From Polytrichum commune (taxonomy: Eukaryota > Streptophyta > Polytrichopsida > Polytrichales > Polytrichaceae), in contig OX485803.1 of assembly GCA_950295325.1 (NCBI GenBank), positions 29,450,001 to 29,514,000 of the forward strand: a stretch of 64,000 nucleotides of DNA, in the 5' to 3' direction. Both the position numbers and the translations under genes were made by a program. This document shows, in pieces, positions 37,442 to 49,500 of the stretch. Below the pieces are notes generated by a model. It was not told the origin of the DNA. It searched no databases and saw only the letters and a program-made list of their open reading frames with translations. Position 1 is the stretch's first letter; each line of letters opens with the position of its first letter.

Positions 37442-39460
37442 TCATTGGATACCAAGGTGTTACATGTTGCAATTCCTCACAAACTTAAATTTAGTATTGT
37501 ACACTATACCCATGGTTTAGTAGGCATCAAAATTAGGTTGATGTGCAATGTTGATGAAGTGAGGGGTTCATGACTTGTTTTGCAGTAGCAAGTGTCCTAT
37601 GCCACCCTCTATCTATGTTCAGGGAAAACTGACAGCTAGTTCATTATCAACCGATGGATTTCCCCTCATGGCCGGTCCAAATTTCCAACCATCGGATGGC
37701 AATCCGACTGTAATTTCAATCCTCCGGCAATTAGCCGATGGACCAGAAAATGTCCCGGAAATGTAGCCGATTCTTCTTGTGAGTTACTGGATTTCAGCCG
37801 GAAGCATCCAGAGCGCTATTTGTCTGGGGCATCTGATGATGCACTTGAGGAGTACCCTAAACCTTAAACTTTTTGAATTATGCAACCTTTCCATGACCAA
37901 ATCCAATTGCTTCTATGAAGAATTGGGGAACCCTTGGCCTTCAAGCGGTGAAGCCATTGCTAGGTTCAATTCCTGCCAAGGATATTAACTCTTCAAATTT
38001 AAAGTTTTGAACATGCCTTTCTTTTTCACTTATTCAAGATTTTGTACTAAGAAATGATTTCTAATAACTTTTCATACATTTTTTAAACAATTAGTGCCGA
38101 TATGAATTCCATTTAATTGGATATTGGCCAATGAAAATATGAAAATATAGGCAATTGGCCGATTGATTTTACCAAAGACCGGCTCTTGCCGATGTAAATT
38201 GGAAAAAATCCGACCCTTCGTAGCAACTACCGGCAATTAGCCACTAAGGCTTCAAAACCTTCCCGAACTCTGCCCTCTATGGTTGCCATCCATTGAAGAT
38301 AAAACTTTAAAGTGGATCAATAATGAAAAGTGTGAGCTACACTAAATCAGATGTTTATTGTAGCCTTCTAGCCTCGTAAGTTTGCCAACCGTTTTGTAGC
38401 ATAAACTTGACCTCAAAGTCAAAAGAAGAGCGGGATTCTTTCATTGTGAAATTCACCTGAATCTTCCAATCAAGGATTTCCTTTAATGATTGGTGGGGAC
38501 CTGTTCTCTTTGGTGACTGAGGCAAGTTATTGATACCACCGGTGATGGGCCTTGCGGCCCTTGCCATACACATTTGATGCAAGGTCGATGGGTCTTAAGT
38601 GGTTACTATTTCCGACTAGCCAACTTCTCCTAGGATATGAAACACGGGATTAGTACACGATGGCTAGCAAATTCAAATTTAGGCCGTTGCCACTTTCCTC
38701 ATAATTTTCGGAACTCATATGAACATCTTAGTCGTTATCAAAGCGAAGATTATGGTGCTCATTAAATGGTCACATGGGTTTCCCCAAGTAAGTTGACTAT
38801 TGAATCTAGAATGATTATCATATTTTTAGCACACAATCCAATCTTTTCTAAACACATGTCATTTTGATATTTTCTCTTGAAACCATGCAAAACCACATAC
38901 AGGTGTATAATAAAGTTAAGTAGCTCAATTAGGCACATCTACCTCAATGTCCGGGGAGATTTTGGGGCATAATCGGCTGAGATCCTAGTGTTTCCAAGTC
39001 CAACCAGTTACGTGTGGTCATCTTTTGGTTTGTCTTTATTAATTTGAAGTATATTCTCTAAATTCCTCTACAACGATTGGTCATTTTTTTTGAAGTCTTT
39101 TTAAATATCTTTTAGTGTAGTGACAAATGAACCGGTTGAGTTTGTGGGATGACCGGTTGAAGATATTTAAAATAACCCTATAAAAGATATTTAGTGTTTG
39201 ATTATATTTAGTGTTGTTACCACCCTACCCTGCTCAACATTAATTTTCAATTCCTTGACAATTAGTGTTAGACATAAATGTGCCGCTACCTTCCCTACTG
39301 CCACCTCCTTTATTATATATATTTTTCATATCCTTACTAACTATAATTCAGACATGTAACTTCTACATATTACCATAGTTGATATTTAGTGTTTGAGTTT
39401 ACATTTAATGTTACTTACTTTCATAGGGTTATTGATATTTAGTGTATGCGTTCGTATTTA
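37442..39460. other. No gene seen; contains two dispersed repeats
   Basis: Nothing coding can be supported. Segments 38618-38880 and 38945-39090 are copies of sequences in the CASP-like intron 2 and in the RPL23A downstream region. Accggtt-type short motifs (ACCGGTT, CCGGC) recur near 37.7-39.2 kb, as they do near 9.3-9.5 kb. Confidence 0.55.
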
Positions 39461-40044
39461 GGGCCACTTCACACACAAGACTGAAGGCCCTTGACCATGG
39501 CAATGTAAGAGCTCTCATTGGTCAAAAAGGCGGAGACCGTCCAAGTTCACTTCACACTAGGAGGTGAAGGCCTAAAGGCCCAAAGAAAAGTTTGTGGATG
39601 AAAAGTCTACATGGAGTCCTACATGGCTGGTTGTGGATAAGGGTGCATGGTCTACCGGAATTTGCGTCAGACCCACCTCCAAGAGGTGTGCTTGACGCAA
39701 ATTCCGGTAGACCATGATTTTTTTAATATTTTTTTTCCCAGCAAGACAATTTTCAGGACATACTACATGGCAGATTCCAAGACAGATTCCAGAACATACA
39801 AACACCACAAAGTAGTTATCTTAAACTTGGAGACATATTATATTAAACCAAATCCTCCTCTCTTTTCCGCCAACAAAATATGCAATGATCCCGCAACATG
39901 GTTCATTCTCACTTCACACTATGCTTGAGGACCAAAGACTACATAAAATGGCTTTCCCAACACCCATGGTACGGCCGTTGGATGAGAGTCAAGGGTCCTC
40001 ACCATTACAAGGTCATGGCTCTTGGCTCATGTGTGAAGTGGCCC
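39461..40044. mobile_element. Tourist/PIF-type MITE with internal hairpin
   Basis: The 15-bp inverted ends are GGGCCACTTCACACA and TGTGTGAAGTGGCCC. They are flanked by TTA on both sides (39458-39460 and 40045-40047), the classic Harbinger-type duplication. It is 584 bp. At 39647-39715 it contains a 23-bp perfect inverted repeat (ATGGTCTACCGGAATTTGCG then TCA) around a 23-base centre that itself pairs CACCTC with GAGGTG. The inverted repeat makes near-mirror open frames on both strands (MVYRNLRQ...), which I regard as by-products. Confidence 0.9.
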
Positions 40045-40269
40045 TTAGTGTATCAAACACTACATAGTGTAGTGGCCAGTTCTCCCCAGATAGATAGATA
40101 GAAACTCCAACCCCTTTCAAGCAAGAGGCCGGCGTGAATAAAGTGTCCGTTCGTAATGCCAATGACCCGATGCCCACTAGACAAGGGGACATTGGGACAA
40201 TATTACTCTCCCCTTTCGAGGATGGACACTATAGTGACACACTATACAAGTTCCTAGCTAGCCACTAGT

Positions 40270-40445
40270 GCCTTGAAGATACCGGACATGGCTTTGAGGT
40301 ACCCATACAACAAGGTCCAAGGACCCCCCACCATAGTTGGGTGGACTAAGGTGGTGAGCACCACGCTGACATGGGGAATAGAACCCACAACCTCCTCATT
40401 GGGGGTCATGAGCCCTAACCACCAAGCCAAGGCCCGTGGTGCCTC
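40270..40445 (-). mobile_element. tRNA-derived SINE fragment
   Basis: On the minus strand an A-box-like TGGCTTGGTGG (40429-40419) is followed by a B-box-like GGTTCTATTCCCC (40386-40374) at about 40 bases spacing. That is the internal RNA polymerase III promoter layout of tRNA-derived SINEs. The matches are imperfect and the 3' limit is not defined. Confidence 0.6.
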
Positions 40446-40879
40446 AGTTCCCCTAACATTACCAGACCCAATGGTATTTACTGAGTTGAGGAAATCGAGG
40501 CCTTGCAGTCGGGTGTCAGCTGGGACCCTACTTCATCGAAACCTGCGCTGCCGAGGACACCCGCACAGGCTAGCCGGTCCCATCCCGGCTCGGCCTCCAC
40601 CCGTCCATGCCGCCAACCTGTACCCGTCCCCGCCACGCTAGCAGCCATGGCACCTGCCACGCTGGCTGCCACGTTGGCCAACCGTTCAAGTGGACGGCTC
40701 CATCCCACCTCCCGAGGTCACAATGGACCTCCCATCATGAGCCCATGCCTTGCATCATGGCATTGTCTTGGATGGAGTATCATGTGGACCATCACCCACA
40801 TCCATCGATGGGTGGTAATCCAATCGCCCTCGGGGATTGTGCTAGAGATAGGTGTTTTCAAACTCCCATTCAACCACCC

Positions 40880-41655
40880 CACTTGATTCTCTGTAACCTG
40901 CTCCTTCAATACACACTCCGGATTTCTTCCACAATGGAGCGTGTTGCAATTGCATCAATGATGGACTGAATGGTTTTGGGAGATCGCAGTGGAGGAGTTA
41001 GGGAGATCGCACTATGGAGTGTTTGCTTTGAACACGGTGGTTACAGCAAAGGTGAGTGACATCACTTCACAATTTTGCTTAAACCTCCAATCAACCATCA
41101 GTTTTTCTTGATCGTAACCTGCCCTTTTGTTGTACAGTCCGGACCTGTGCCGCAGTACACTGTCTTCCTTGAACTGATAGATTGCAATTATGATGTGCCA
41201 AAGCGTGAGAAGGAAGATCGTGTCATGACCATTGCCATGTACCGGATGTATTTGCGGCTTCTGTTTTGAAATAAACCTCCTTTTTGCCACCCCGCTTGAT
41301 TCTTTGGTTTCTGATCCTTCAATAGACACTCCGGATTTAGGGTTTAGGAGTGTGTGGCAATTGCAACAATGATGGAGTGAAGGGTTTAGGGAGATCGCAC
41401 TGTGGAGCGCTTCGAACACGGTGGTTACAGCAAGGGTGAGTTACATCACTTTACATTTTTTTCCTAAACCTCCAATCAACCATCACTTATGCTTGATCGT
41501 AACATACTCATTTGTTGTACAGTTTGCTTTTAGGGCGCACTTGAGTGTTTTCCTTGAAGTGATAGAATGCACCTATCATGTGATAAGGTGTGAGTAGGAA
41601 GATCGTGTCATGACGATTGCCATGTACCAAATGTCCTTGCTCCTTGCGTTTTGTC
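40880..41655. repeat. Tandem duplication, period about 400 bp
   Basis: Two copies run from CTTGATTCT(C/T)TG through CTTCAATA(C/G)ACACTCCGGATTT, ATGATGGA(C/G)TGAA, GGGAGATCGCACT, GAACACGGTGGTTACAGCAA, CCTCCAATCAACCATCA and TTTGTTGTACAGT to GATCGTGTCATGAC. Each contains a GTGAGT-like donor after CAGCAAGG and a TTGTACAG-like acceptor about 110 bases later. It could therefore derive from a duplicated exon-intron-exon piece, but the peptide after the acceptor (SGPVPQYTVFLELIDC) is not one I recognise. Confidence 0.75.
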
Positions 41656-43611
41656 ATAATGCAGTCATGTTACACATCACATAATTGCTTTCATGAACTT
41701 CTAATTGATGCATAAGTTTCATTGACTGAGGTCGTCATTGTCTGTGTTTAGGGCTGAAGTACCAGGAGAAGCAGGGAGAGCTACCATTTTAGCGCAGTAC
41801 GTCAATGGGAGCATGAGCGCAAGCTACATATAAATGTGGTTACAGGGGGCAAGGAGCTTCTTGTTGTAACAAGTCATTCCTTCACACGTTTTCCCTGCAT
41901 TTTTCCCCTCCATCCTCTTATGCTGTGGCGTTTTCATGCATTTGGCGTTTTGGTGCAGGTTCAGGCTTTCTCTGTGAATAATTTAGTTCTTTCTATGTCT
42001 TCCCGGCACTTCTCTCCGGAATCCTCTGATTTTGTGGCACCGCATAGGTTTAAGTCATTGATGTTGTTATGATCTACAGAGTGACGTGCACGTGGCTTTG
42101 TTATCTAACTACATGGTATGTATTGAATGGCTACTTGGAGGTAAGGCTGTGACATACTTGTTTTTTTTGTGGTCCACTTTGAAGAATCCCCATGCAACAG
42201 TCTTCTTCCACATTTTTGTTGCGATTTGCACTGTCATAGTATTAGGGATTTATATTTACAACAACCAAGTCGCATGATCTCATCATTTGAATCTTTGGTT
42301 GTATCCACTTTGGAGACATCTGTGATTCCGTTACTGAACTTTCTGTAACATGTTGTCATGAATGAAGTTTGTCTACAGCTGCTGCTCGCCTAAGAACTGT
42401 CCCGCCTGTGGTCGTCATCCATAGTGAATCCGGAGGTCTAATTGACCTCGTCCAGGTACATTCTCACACGCATATGGACATTGTGAAAAGAAATTTACCC
42501 AAACTTGTATAATGCAGAGTTATTGTGTATTTAAACCAATATAGAATTCTATTTTCTTTGACGTAGTTTATGTATCAATTTTTTAAAGGATGTTACATTA
42601 GGGAAATGTTAGGGTCTTCCAAGGATCATTCGTCTTTTGTAGTGTGTTGTTTCTAAGGACACCACATATTAGTTCAAATGTGAATGGATGTTTGTCAATA
42701 ACGTATGTAACCCTGCTAATTCTACTTGATAAATCTACCTGCTAAATCAGTACATGGTATGTATTGAACAGCAAATCTGAGGGACGTTGACTGGGAGGGT
42801 GCTAAAAAAGGTAGTTACAACGGCCAAGAAGCGTGCGATCTTGTAACATGTGAGACCTTCACACGTTTTCCCTGCGTTTTTCTCCTCCCTCCTTCATGCA
42901 TAGATGCTCCATTTTCCTCCTCCCTGCTCTTCTTCTTTTCCTGTGCATATGGCATGTAGGTTGCATGTTTAGGCTTTAGGGGTGTATTTTGTACTTCATT
43001 ATATCACTTCCCTCAATTTCTTTCCGACATCCGACTTCTGTAGCAGCATACACTTCTGTGCGGGCCCCTCATTTTCGGGAGCAGGCGCCACTTCTTTCCC
43101 ACCCATTCTGTCTTTCTACCAACCCCCGCTTGTTTCCGCCTACCCTCCTCGCGTTCTGTGCCAGCGGGCACTTTTGTGGCGAATCTTCTTCTTTTGTGGC
43201 ATCCGGCACTTCTTGCCGGATCCTCTTTGTTCGCAACATCCAACACTTCTACCCACAAGCCTCATATTGTGTGCCACCTGGCACTTGTTTCCTTTCCCGA
43301 GCTGCTCCTCTGCCATCGCATATCACGTTCGGAATGCATTTAGGGCATAGTTTTGTTTAGGGTCCATTTCTGTCTGACATCCTCAACTTCTTTCGCCGCG
43401 CATATGCCATTTAGGGTGTTTGCTTAGGGTTTCTCTGTGTGTTTAGGTACTTCTTTTCTTTGTATATTGTTGTAATTGTTTTTCTTGTGTGTTTAGGTAC
43501 GATTTTTTCTTGGGTGTTTAGGTTCCTCTTTTTCTTCAAGGCATTGCACATCTATGTCTATGGTATTCAGGGTTTAGTGTCCGCTGCACGCTGTCGCTCA
43601 CCTTGGTAGCC
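41656..43611. other. Upstream region of the 43.6-kb gene, no coding region supported
   Basis: The phrases TTCACACGTTTTCCCTGC and CATGGTATGTATTGAA each occur twice about 0.6-1.0 kb apart, indicating another local duplication. Pyrimidine-rich sequence and GTTTAGG repeats (TTAGGGT, GTGTTTAGGTAC) fill 42.9-43.6 kb, which probably holds the promoter and leader of the gene starting at 43612. Confidence 0.45.
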
Positions 43612-45177
43612 ATGGCCGTTGGCGAGGTGAAGCCCATGGGGGGCACCGCCTACCTGAGACCTCGCACGCTGCCAGACGCAGCCTCTGTATCACCCACTCA
43701 TTTCCCTCCATTCATGCTTGCGCCTGAAATGGCGTTGTTTCTGGCTATTGACCTGCATTGTTCTTTGCAGAAAATGAATTCTTATGCAGGAGCGCCCGAA
43801 GAAGACGAGGTTACATATTATGTGAACAGGGATTCGGTTGGTTGGGTGGAGCAGCGTGTGAGGAGGCGTGTCTACATCGAATTGAAACTAGAGTGCACTC
43901 GCAATCGATGTAGGGATAACCAGAAAGCCAGAGATGATTGGTTATGTGTGTATTGCAGGGCATCCTTTCCTAGCAAATTGCGTTTGACAGACCATCGCGT
44001 GGTAGGCTGCCCGTGTGGACCCGTGGACTCAACAGGGTGCAAGTGGGAGCTCCCTGTGTACCCGAATCTGAAGACGGCAAAACAAGGCAAGGACCTCAAA
44101 CTTGCCTTGCAGCGTGGCGATGGGTCTGTATGGGGCAGCTTGCACGACAACTCCATCTGGCTTGACCTTAATCCCGAACTAAGGGACGTCACCTACCCTC
44201 CCCCTGGAGCCAGAGTACAGATGCGACGATTCTTGGAGCCCACGGTGGAGAATTTGACTGCTTCAGCAGCCCATGCAGGAGATGTGCGGCCACAAGGTAA
44301 GCTTAAACCGGAACGCCCCCCCAAGCAACATCTTGCATCCACGGCACATGATTTCGTGATCATTGAAGATGATGACGACACTGAACCTGAGACGCCTCCT
44401 ACCCGGCCGAAAAAACGATCGCATGCGCATATGGCCGATGGTCACCGAGTGTATCATTCCAGCAGGCAATTCAAGTCTTCACCAAGGAAACATGCCCCTA
44501 TGCCACATCGGCAGCATGTTGAGGGTGAACGGCATTCACCGCACCCGCCAGGACGTGCGCGTCAGGCAACTGCGGATGGTCTCCACCGACGACCGCCTCC
44601 CCACCCTATCCATGTTATGCCTATCCAATCCCGCAGCCCCTCCCCACAGAGAATTGCCATTTTGCCTCCTCCTGCTCCTAGTCCTAGTCCTAGTCCCCCT
44701 CCTATGCCACATGTTACGCCGGTCTCCCCTATGCAGAGTTCCTCATGTTCACAAGATTTGGCTGCAGGGCTCCGGAAGGATAGACAGGCTTTCTATGTTA
44801 AAGTTGCAGCTGGCGCGCGTGCGTCCGTTAAAATGGACATCCCCAAGCCTGCTTTGAGGCCCCCAATTCAACCTCCAGGTTTGTGGTATTTGATGGCGTG
44901 TGGATTGTTAAAATTTGATTTGGAGTGCGGTGAGTTTCAGGCATTTCAAGACGAGGTTGAGAAGTGGCAGAACGACCCACACTTCACGGACAGATTGTAT
45001 GTAGCCTATGGGAGATTCTACGCTCCTTTGCATCAGGTACAACCTGCGCCTTCTCCCCTTGCATTCATGTCTGTCATATTTATGGGTTACAGAAATACAA
45101 TATGGCTAAATTTCTTGAAACAACGTCTGATATATTTATGCATGTTCAGAAAATGGGTTACAGTTCTAGGTCAAAAG
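43612..45177 (+). CDS. C2HC-type zinc-finger and proline-rich protein, 5' exons (gene interrupted by transposon)
   Basis: I do not recognise a named family. The start is the ATG at 43612 (AVGEVKPMGG). A long exon runs to 45036 (donor GTACAA after PLHQ, phase 0), and a likely second exon at 45093-45177 begins KYNMAKFLETTSDIFMHVQK. Residues about 95-125 contain CVYCRASFPSKLRLTDHRVV followed by GC, a C-x2-C-x12-H-x5-C finger. FVIIEDDDDTE near residue 250 looks like a SUMO-interacting motif. A His/Arg/Pro-rich low-complexity middle follows (PSPSPSPPP) and then a folded block (DEVEKWQNDPHFTDRLYVAY). The rest of the gene probably lies beyond the 17.3-kb transposon, at 62960 onward. It may itself be part of an older repeat family. 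Exon limits inside the N-terminal 60 residues are uncertain. Confidence 0.55.
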
Positions 45178-45503
45178 GTGAATGAGATTTTACATGAGCC
45201 TCCAGAAGTATGTTCTACAATTGGTAATCCACTCAGAATCTGTAAAGTTATGCTTCCAGGAACAACGATAATTTGTCCCTGAAATGGTTGATCATTATTG
45301 CAAGGTCCCGGCTTCGGTCCCTCCTTTAGGCGACCAATTTGCTTAAGATTCATTCTCATTTTATTTCTATGTAGGACATCCATATGAAGTGCACTAAACT
45401 ACTACACTGAAACACAGATGAGCCACATAAAATTGAGTTCCATTTCGTTTGGTGTTAATCTGCGTCAAGGTGTTACTTATTATAGGGATATTCCTAACAA
45501 GGG

Positions 45504-45513
45504 GCAGTTTCTG
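45504..45513. repeat. Left target-site duplication of the giant MULE
   Basis: GCAGTTTCTG, identical to 62788-62797. Ten bases falls within the 8-11 bp range known for Mutator-like elements. Confidence 0.9.
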
Positions 45514-46501
45514 GGGAAACTCAAGTATGTGAGCGGAGAGCGGAGATTGGAGAGCGGAAAATTTAGATTTTGTTGGGTAATTTTAGGAGAAGCAGTGCCT
45601 ATTTCCGTGGAATTAGAGATAGTTTGAATTCTATATTTGGAAAGGTACCCCCATTCCCGTGGACATAATAACCCATAATTGTTTGAGAAACCAACGGATC
45701 CTATAGGTGTGGAAGATTGCATTTGTTATCAAACATCTTATAGTATATGTTTTCAAATGTATCATATTAAATTAAGGCTGACGTCACCAAATTGAAATCA
45801 AAATACCATACACAAAATATTTTATTGGTTAACAAAATGTAGCCAACCTCAAGACTTACAAAAATGGGTAGTTAGTTAAAATAGCTATATATTCTAGTTT
45901 AGGGCCATCTACACCCTATCTGCCGGGCATGTCCAATATGGGTAAAATGATCCAAAGAACATGCCATAAAACTCCGTCGCACCATAACAGCCTTCCAATT
46001 CAGTCCTTAGCTTAGCCAAAAACCTTAAAGACAAATCCCCCAAGTCCAACCTTAGAATCCTCTTGGAAATTTTTGAGGTGACGTGCCGGCTCTTTGAGAA
46101 CAACATGAAGTTCAATTTAAAAAGTTTGACGAGGTTATGTTCGCGTGCCAAACAAAACTTCCAATTGCTATATAGCAATTGGGATTGGAAGACGGCCAAT
46201 GTGATTAGTGTGCACAACCATAAAATAAACCATCCACACTAATAGAAAGTATGGTTCCCCTATAACTAAGATCTCACACTAAGAGCCGAGAGCTAGATTG
46301 TTTTGTGACTAGAAGTTAAGAGATCCGAACGATGAAGAAAAAATAAAGAATGCAATGCGGATTGACATTATGAATATGAAATAATGGAGAGAAAGAATGA
46401 AACTTGCGCCGGATATCAAAAATAAAACCAACACACAACTTTTATTAAAGCCGGATAACAACAACAAACGGAGTTATAATCTCCAAAACCAAAATGATAA
46501 A

Positions 46502-49500
46502 CTAGGGGCTTGGAGAACATTCCCTATCACTCTCCTCACCCTCATTTGCTTCTAACAAGAAAAGATTTCGTGTCCCACGCGAGAAATGACGAACGCGAGG
46601 AGGAGATGGGGACTCCGCCTTCGCAAAACAATCCGCCATTGCACTAGCATACGGGGGAAGCTCAAGCGGCTTCGGAGGACTTGAAAACATGTCTCGACGA
46701 ATGACTGCGACCTCCGCTGGCTCTCTAAACACCCAAGCAAAAGGATTAGAAACATGATGACACTAGAAAATGAGAATTTGAAATCAAGGCAAACATGGCA
46801 AAATATAGAAAGCAAACTTACGCACAAAGGAATCCGAATGCCCTCTTGGTCATCTTTTGAGGAGGATAAAAGATAGATGTAGACGGTGCGGTAACTGAGC
46901 GAGATATACGTGCAGGCTGGGGATCGCGCATGGGGAGTAGGAGTGAATTGAAAATGACGGAGTCACTCTCAAGGGCCACAATATGCCGCTCAAGGGAGCG
47001 ACATGCTGTAATCGAACCACCTAAAGCAACGAGAGGTAAAATGTTAGTATGGAAACTAGTCAAGGAAAAATAATGGAAAATTCAAAGTAAGGATGAAGTT
47101 GAAAAACAAGACGTACCTACACCACACTGCTAGTCCATAATAACATCATTCTTGTCGGTGAAAGTAGCGAGAAGGATGGAAAAAAAAATAGGATGCTTCT
47201 CATGGGCACCTCGCCAAGGTACCCCATCACTGCGCATCGTCTGGCTGTTCTCATCGGTGAAGGTATTCAACCATCCATCTCGTTGGAGGTTGTAACCATA
47301 CTCTTGTATGGCCTCCTCCCGCACTCTAAGAACGGAGTTAACACGAACAAGAACTTTGATGCTGAACTTCCGAGTCTGCAACAATGAAAATGAAATTGAA
47401 TTGAAATGAAATGGAATTGAAATTGAATTGAAATTGAAATGATAAGCAATACGGAAGGGGAAGAGAGGGAGACTTGCTTACCACTCCAGAGGGAACAACG
47501 GGAGATTGGAGGTCCAAATCATTCATTCCAAACCAATCTTCCGCGACGTAGAAGTCATAAGTGTGTGCCCAATCGAAAATACTCCTAGAAACACTGGCAC
47601 TCGCACAATGGGCAAGAACAAGGACACCATGATCATAGAGGTTAGATTTCGCAAATGCAAAAATACACTCATAGTATGATTCATGGAGCTTGTTCCAAGC
47701 AGGAACATCGGTGGAGATGTTCGGCACCGGCAAATTCTCGGGAATGTCGGCGAAGAGCAAATCGAGGCCCTTGTGAGTTGTAGTCGAGGTGTTCACACGG
47801 GAACGACCTGCCCCAACCTGCAATTGAAACTTCATGAGAAAACAAGAAGGAAAGAAATAAGCAAAGCAAAGGAAAAAAAATTGAGAATTGACGAAGGCAA
47901 GTATACAAACCTTGGCAATGAACTCTTGGATGCGGGTATATGCGGGGAGGGGACCTCCGGCAACCTTGGAATCCAGCATTAGTTGAACCATGTCCACATT
48001 TTCGATGAGGGAAAGCGTGTTAGGGGCATCCGAAGAGGTGGCACTGGTATCCAAGAGAGCGGCCTTCATCTTGCGAGGCAAAGAGAGGAGAGAAGTGCCA
48101 CTATGAGATGGAGTGGCAAGAGATTGTGGATGAAATGCAGATGGAGTAACAGAGGGGGCAAGAGAGGGAGCAACGGAGGGAACGATAGATGGACTGTGTG
48201 GGAGGGTGGGTGGCTCAACCGGGGTCTTAGAAGTAGACCGAGTGAGAACTTGGGAAGATGTTTGAGTGGCGGTCTTCTTTGCTCTGCCCTTTCTCCTTGG
48301 TGCCTTAGAAGGAGGAGGGGGAAGCTCAACGATGTCAGGCTCCTCCAAGGTAACAATGTTATCATCCGGAGCACTACCCACAAGGCTAGCAAACAAAGCC
48401 TTCTCTTCCCCGGGGACAAATCCTGCAGTACAATCCAAGTACCATCCACCACCTTGCAAGTGCAATTCGGAGAACTTGTTTGTTTGCGCGGTCGTGTACA
48501 CGCAGAGGCTAGAAAAAATATTCACCCAGTCCGAGAGGTAGTCCGGCAAGGAAAATGAGGCCAATGCATTCTTCACAACTAATTCTCTCATGATATACCT
48601 ACATGACAAAACAAGAATGTAAGAAAACCAAGAAAACGAGCAAGAAATGAAATTAAGGAGAGGTGCAAAGTGGAGGATAGATGTATTACCGATAGGCCAC
48701 ACGCTTGATAGCGAGAGCCCCCTCCTCGAACTCCAAGAGATTATCACCTTTGGCAAAGGCGATGTCAAGCTTATCGCCGAGATAAGGCTTGAAGGCCTTG
48801 TCCCAAAGGACAATCCGCCAATGATCAACGTACTCACGAGGGCGCAAAATAGTTTCTGATGCGTCTCAATCAATGTCGACGGAGAGGCTCTCCTCTAAGG
48901 TCTTAATTTCAACCGCGACTTCTTTCTCCAACTGCAGAGAGGGAGATGATTAGATATGAGATAAATGGAATAGAGGAAAATGAAAATGAAGAAGGCCGAG
49001 GAGTGGATTTACCTGAGCCCAGAAGGACGCCTTGTGTAGCCAGTCGTCCAAAGCCCTCTCCCTCATAGGCTTGTCGACGGGGAACTTGTTATCTAACCTT
49101 TCACGAAGGGGGGCGTTCCACCAGTAAAGCCACTTAGCTTTGAACGAAGCTTCGACCGGGCATGTGACAATTTTTTGCAATTTTTCAATTGTCATGTCCG
49201 TCGAAGAGAACTCATTAAAATGGCGGTCAATCTGTGCACAAAATAAAAATGATTTGAGTTCAAAAGAGTAATAGAGTTGAAGAGTGATTTGGATGAATTG
49301 CGTTTAAGAGTGATTTGAGTTCAAAAGAGTACCTCATGAAAGAAATCCTCTCCATTGTCAGGGTGTGCAACGGATATGTATTTCTCAAAAGAACGGGCCC
49401 GAATACTTTTGATTGTCCTCTCCTGGGCCTTGGTCATAACATTCCAAATCTCAGTGGCCGACCTCTCCGCAACGGGTGTGGTCTCACGGTAATGCCTAAC

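Noticed and set aside
40273-40969. Overlapping 120-codon frames rich in Pro/Ala/Arg
   Set aside because: Part lies in a SINE-like segment and the rest in a short GC-rich repeat (CCACGCT); no motif.
47983-48558. 191-codon plus-strand frame
   Set aside because: It lies opposite exon 7 of the methyltransferase-like gene and shows no domain.
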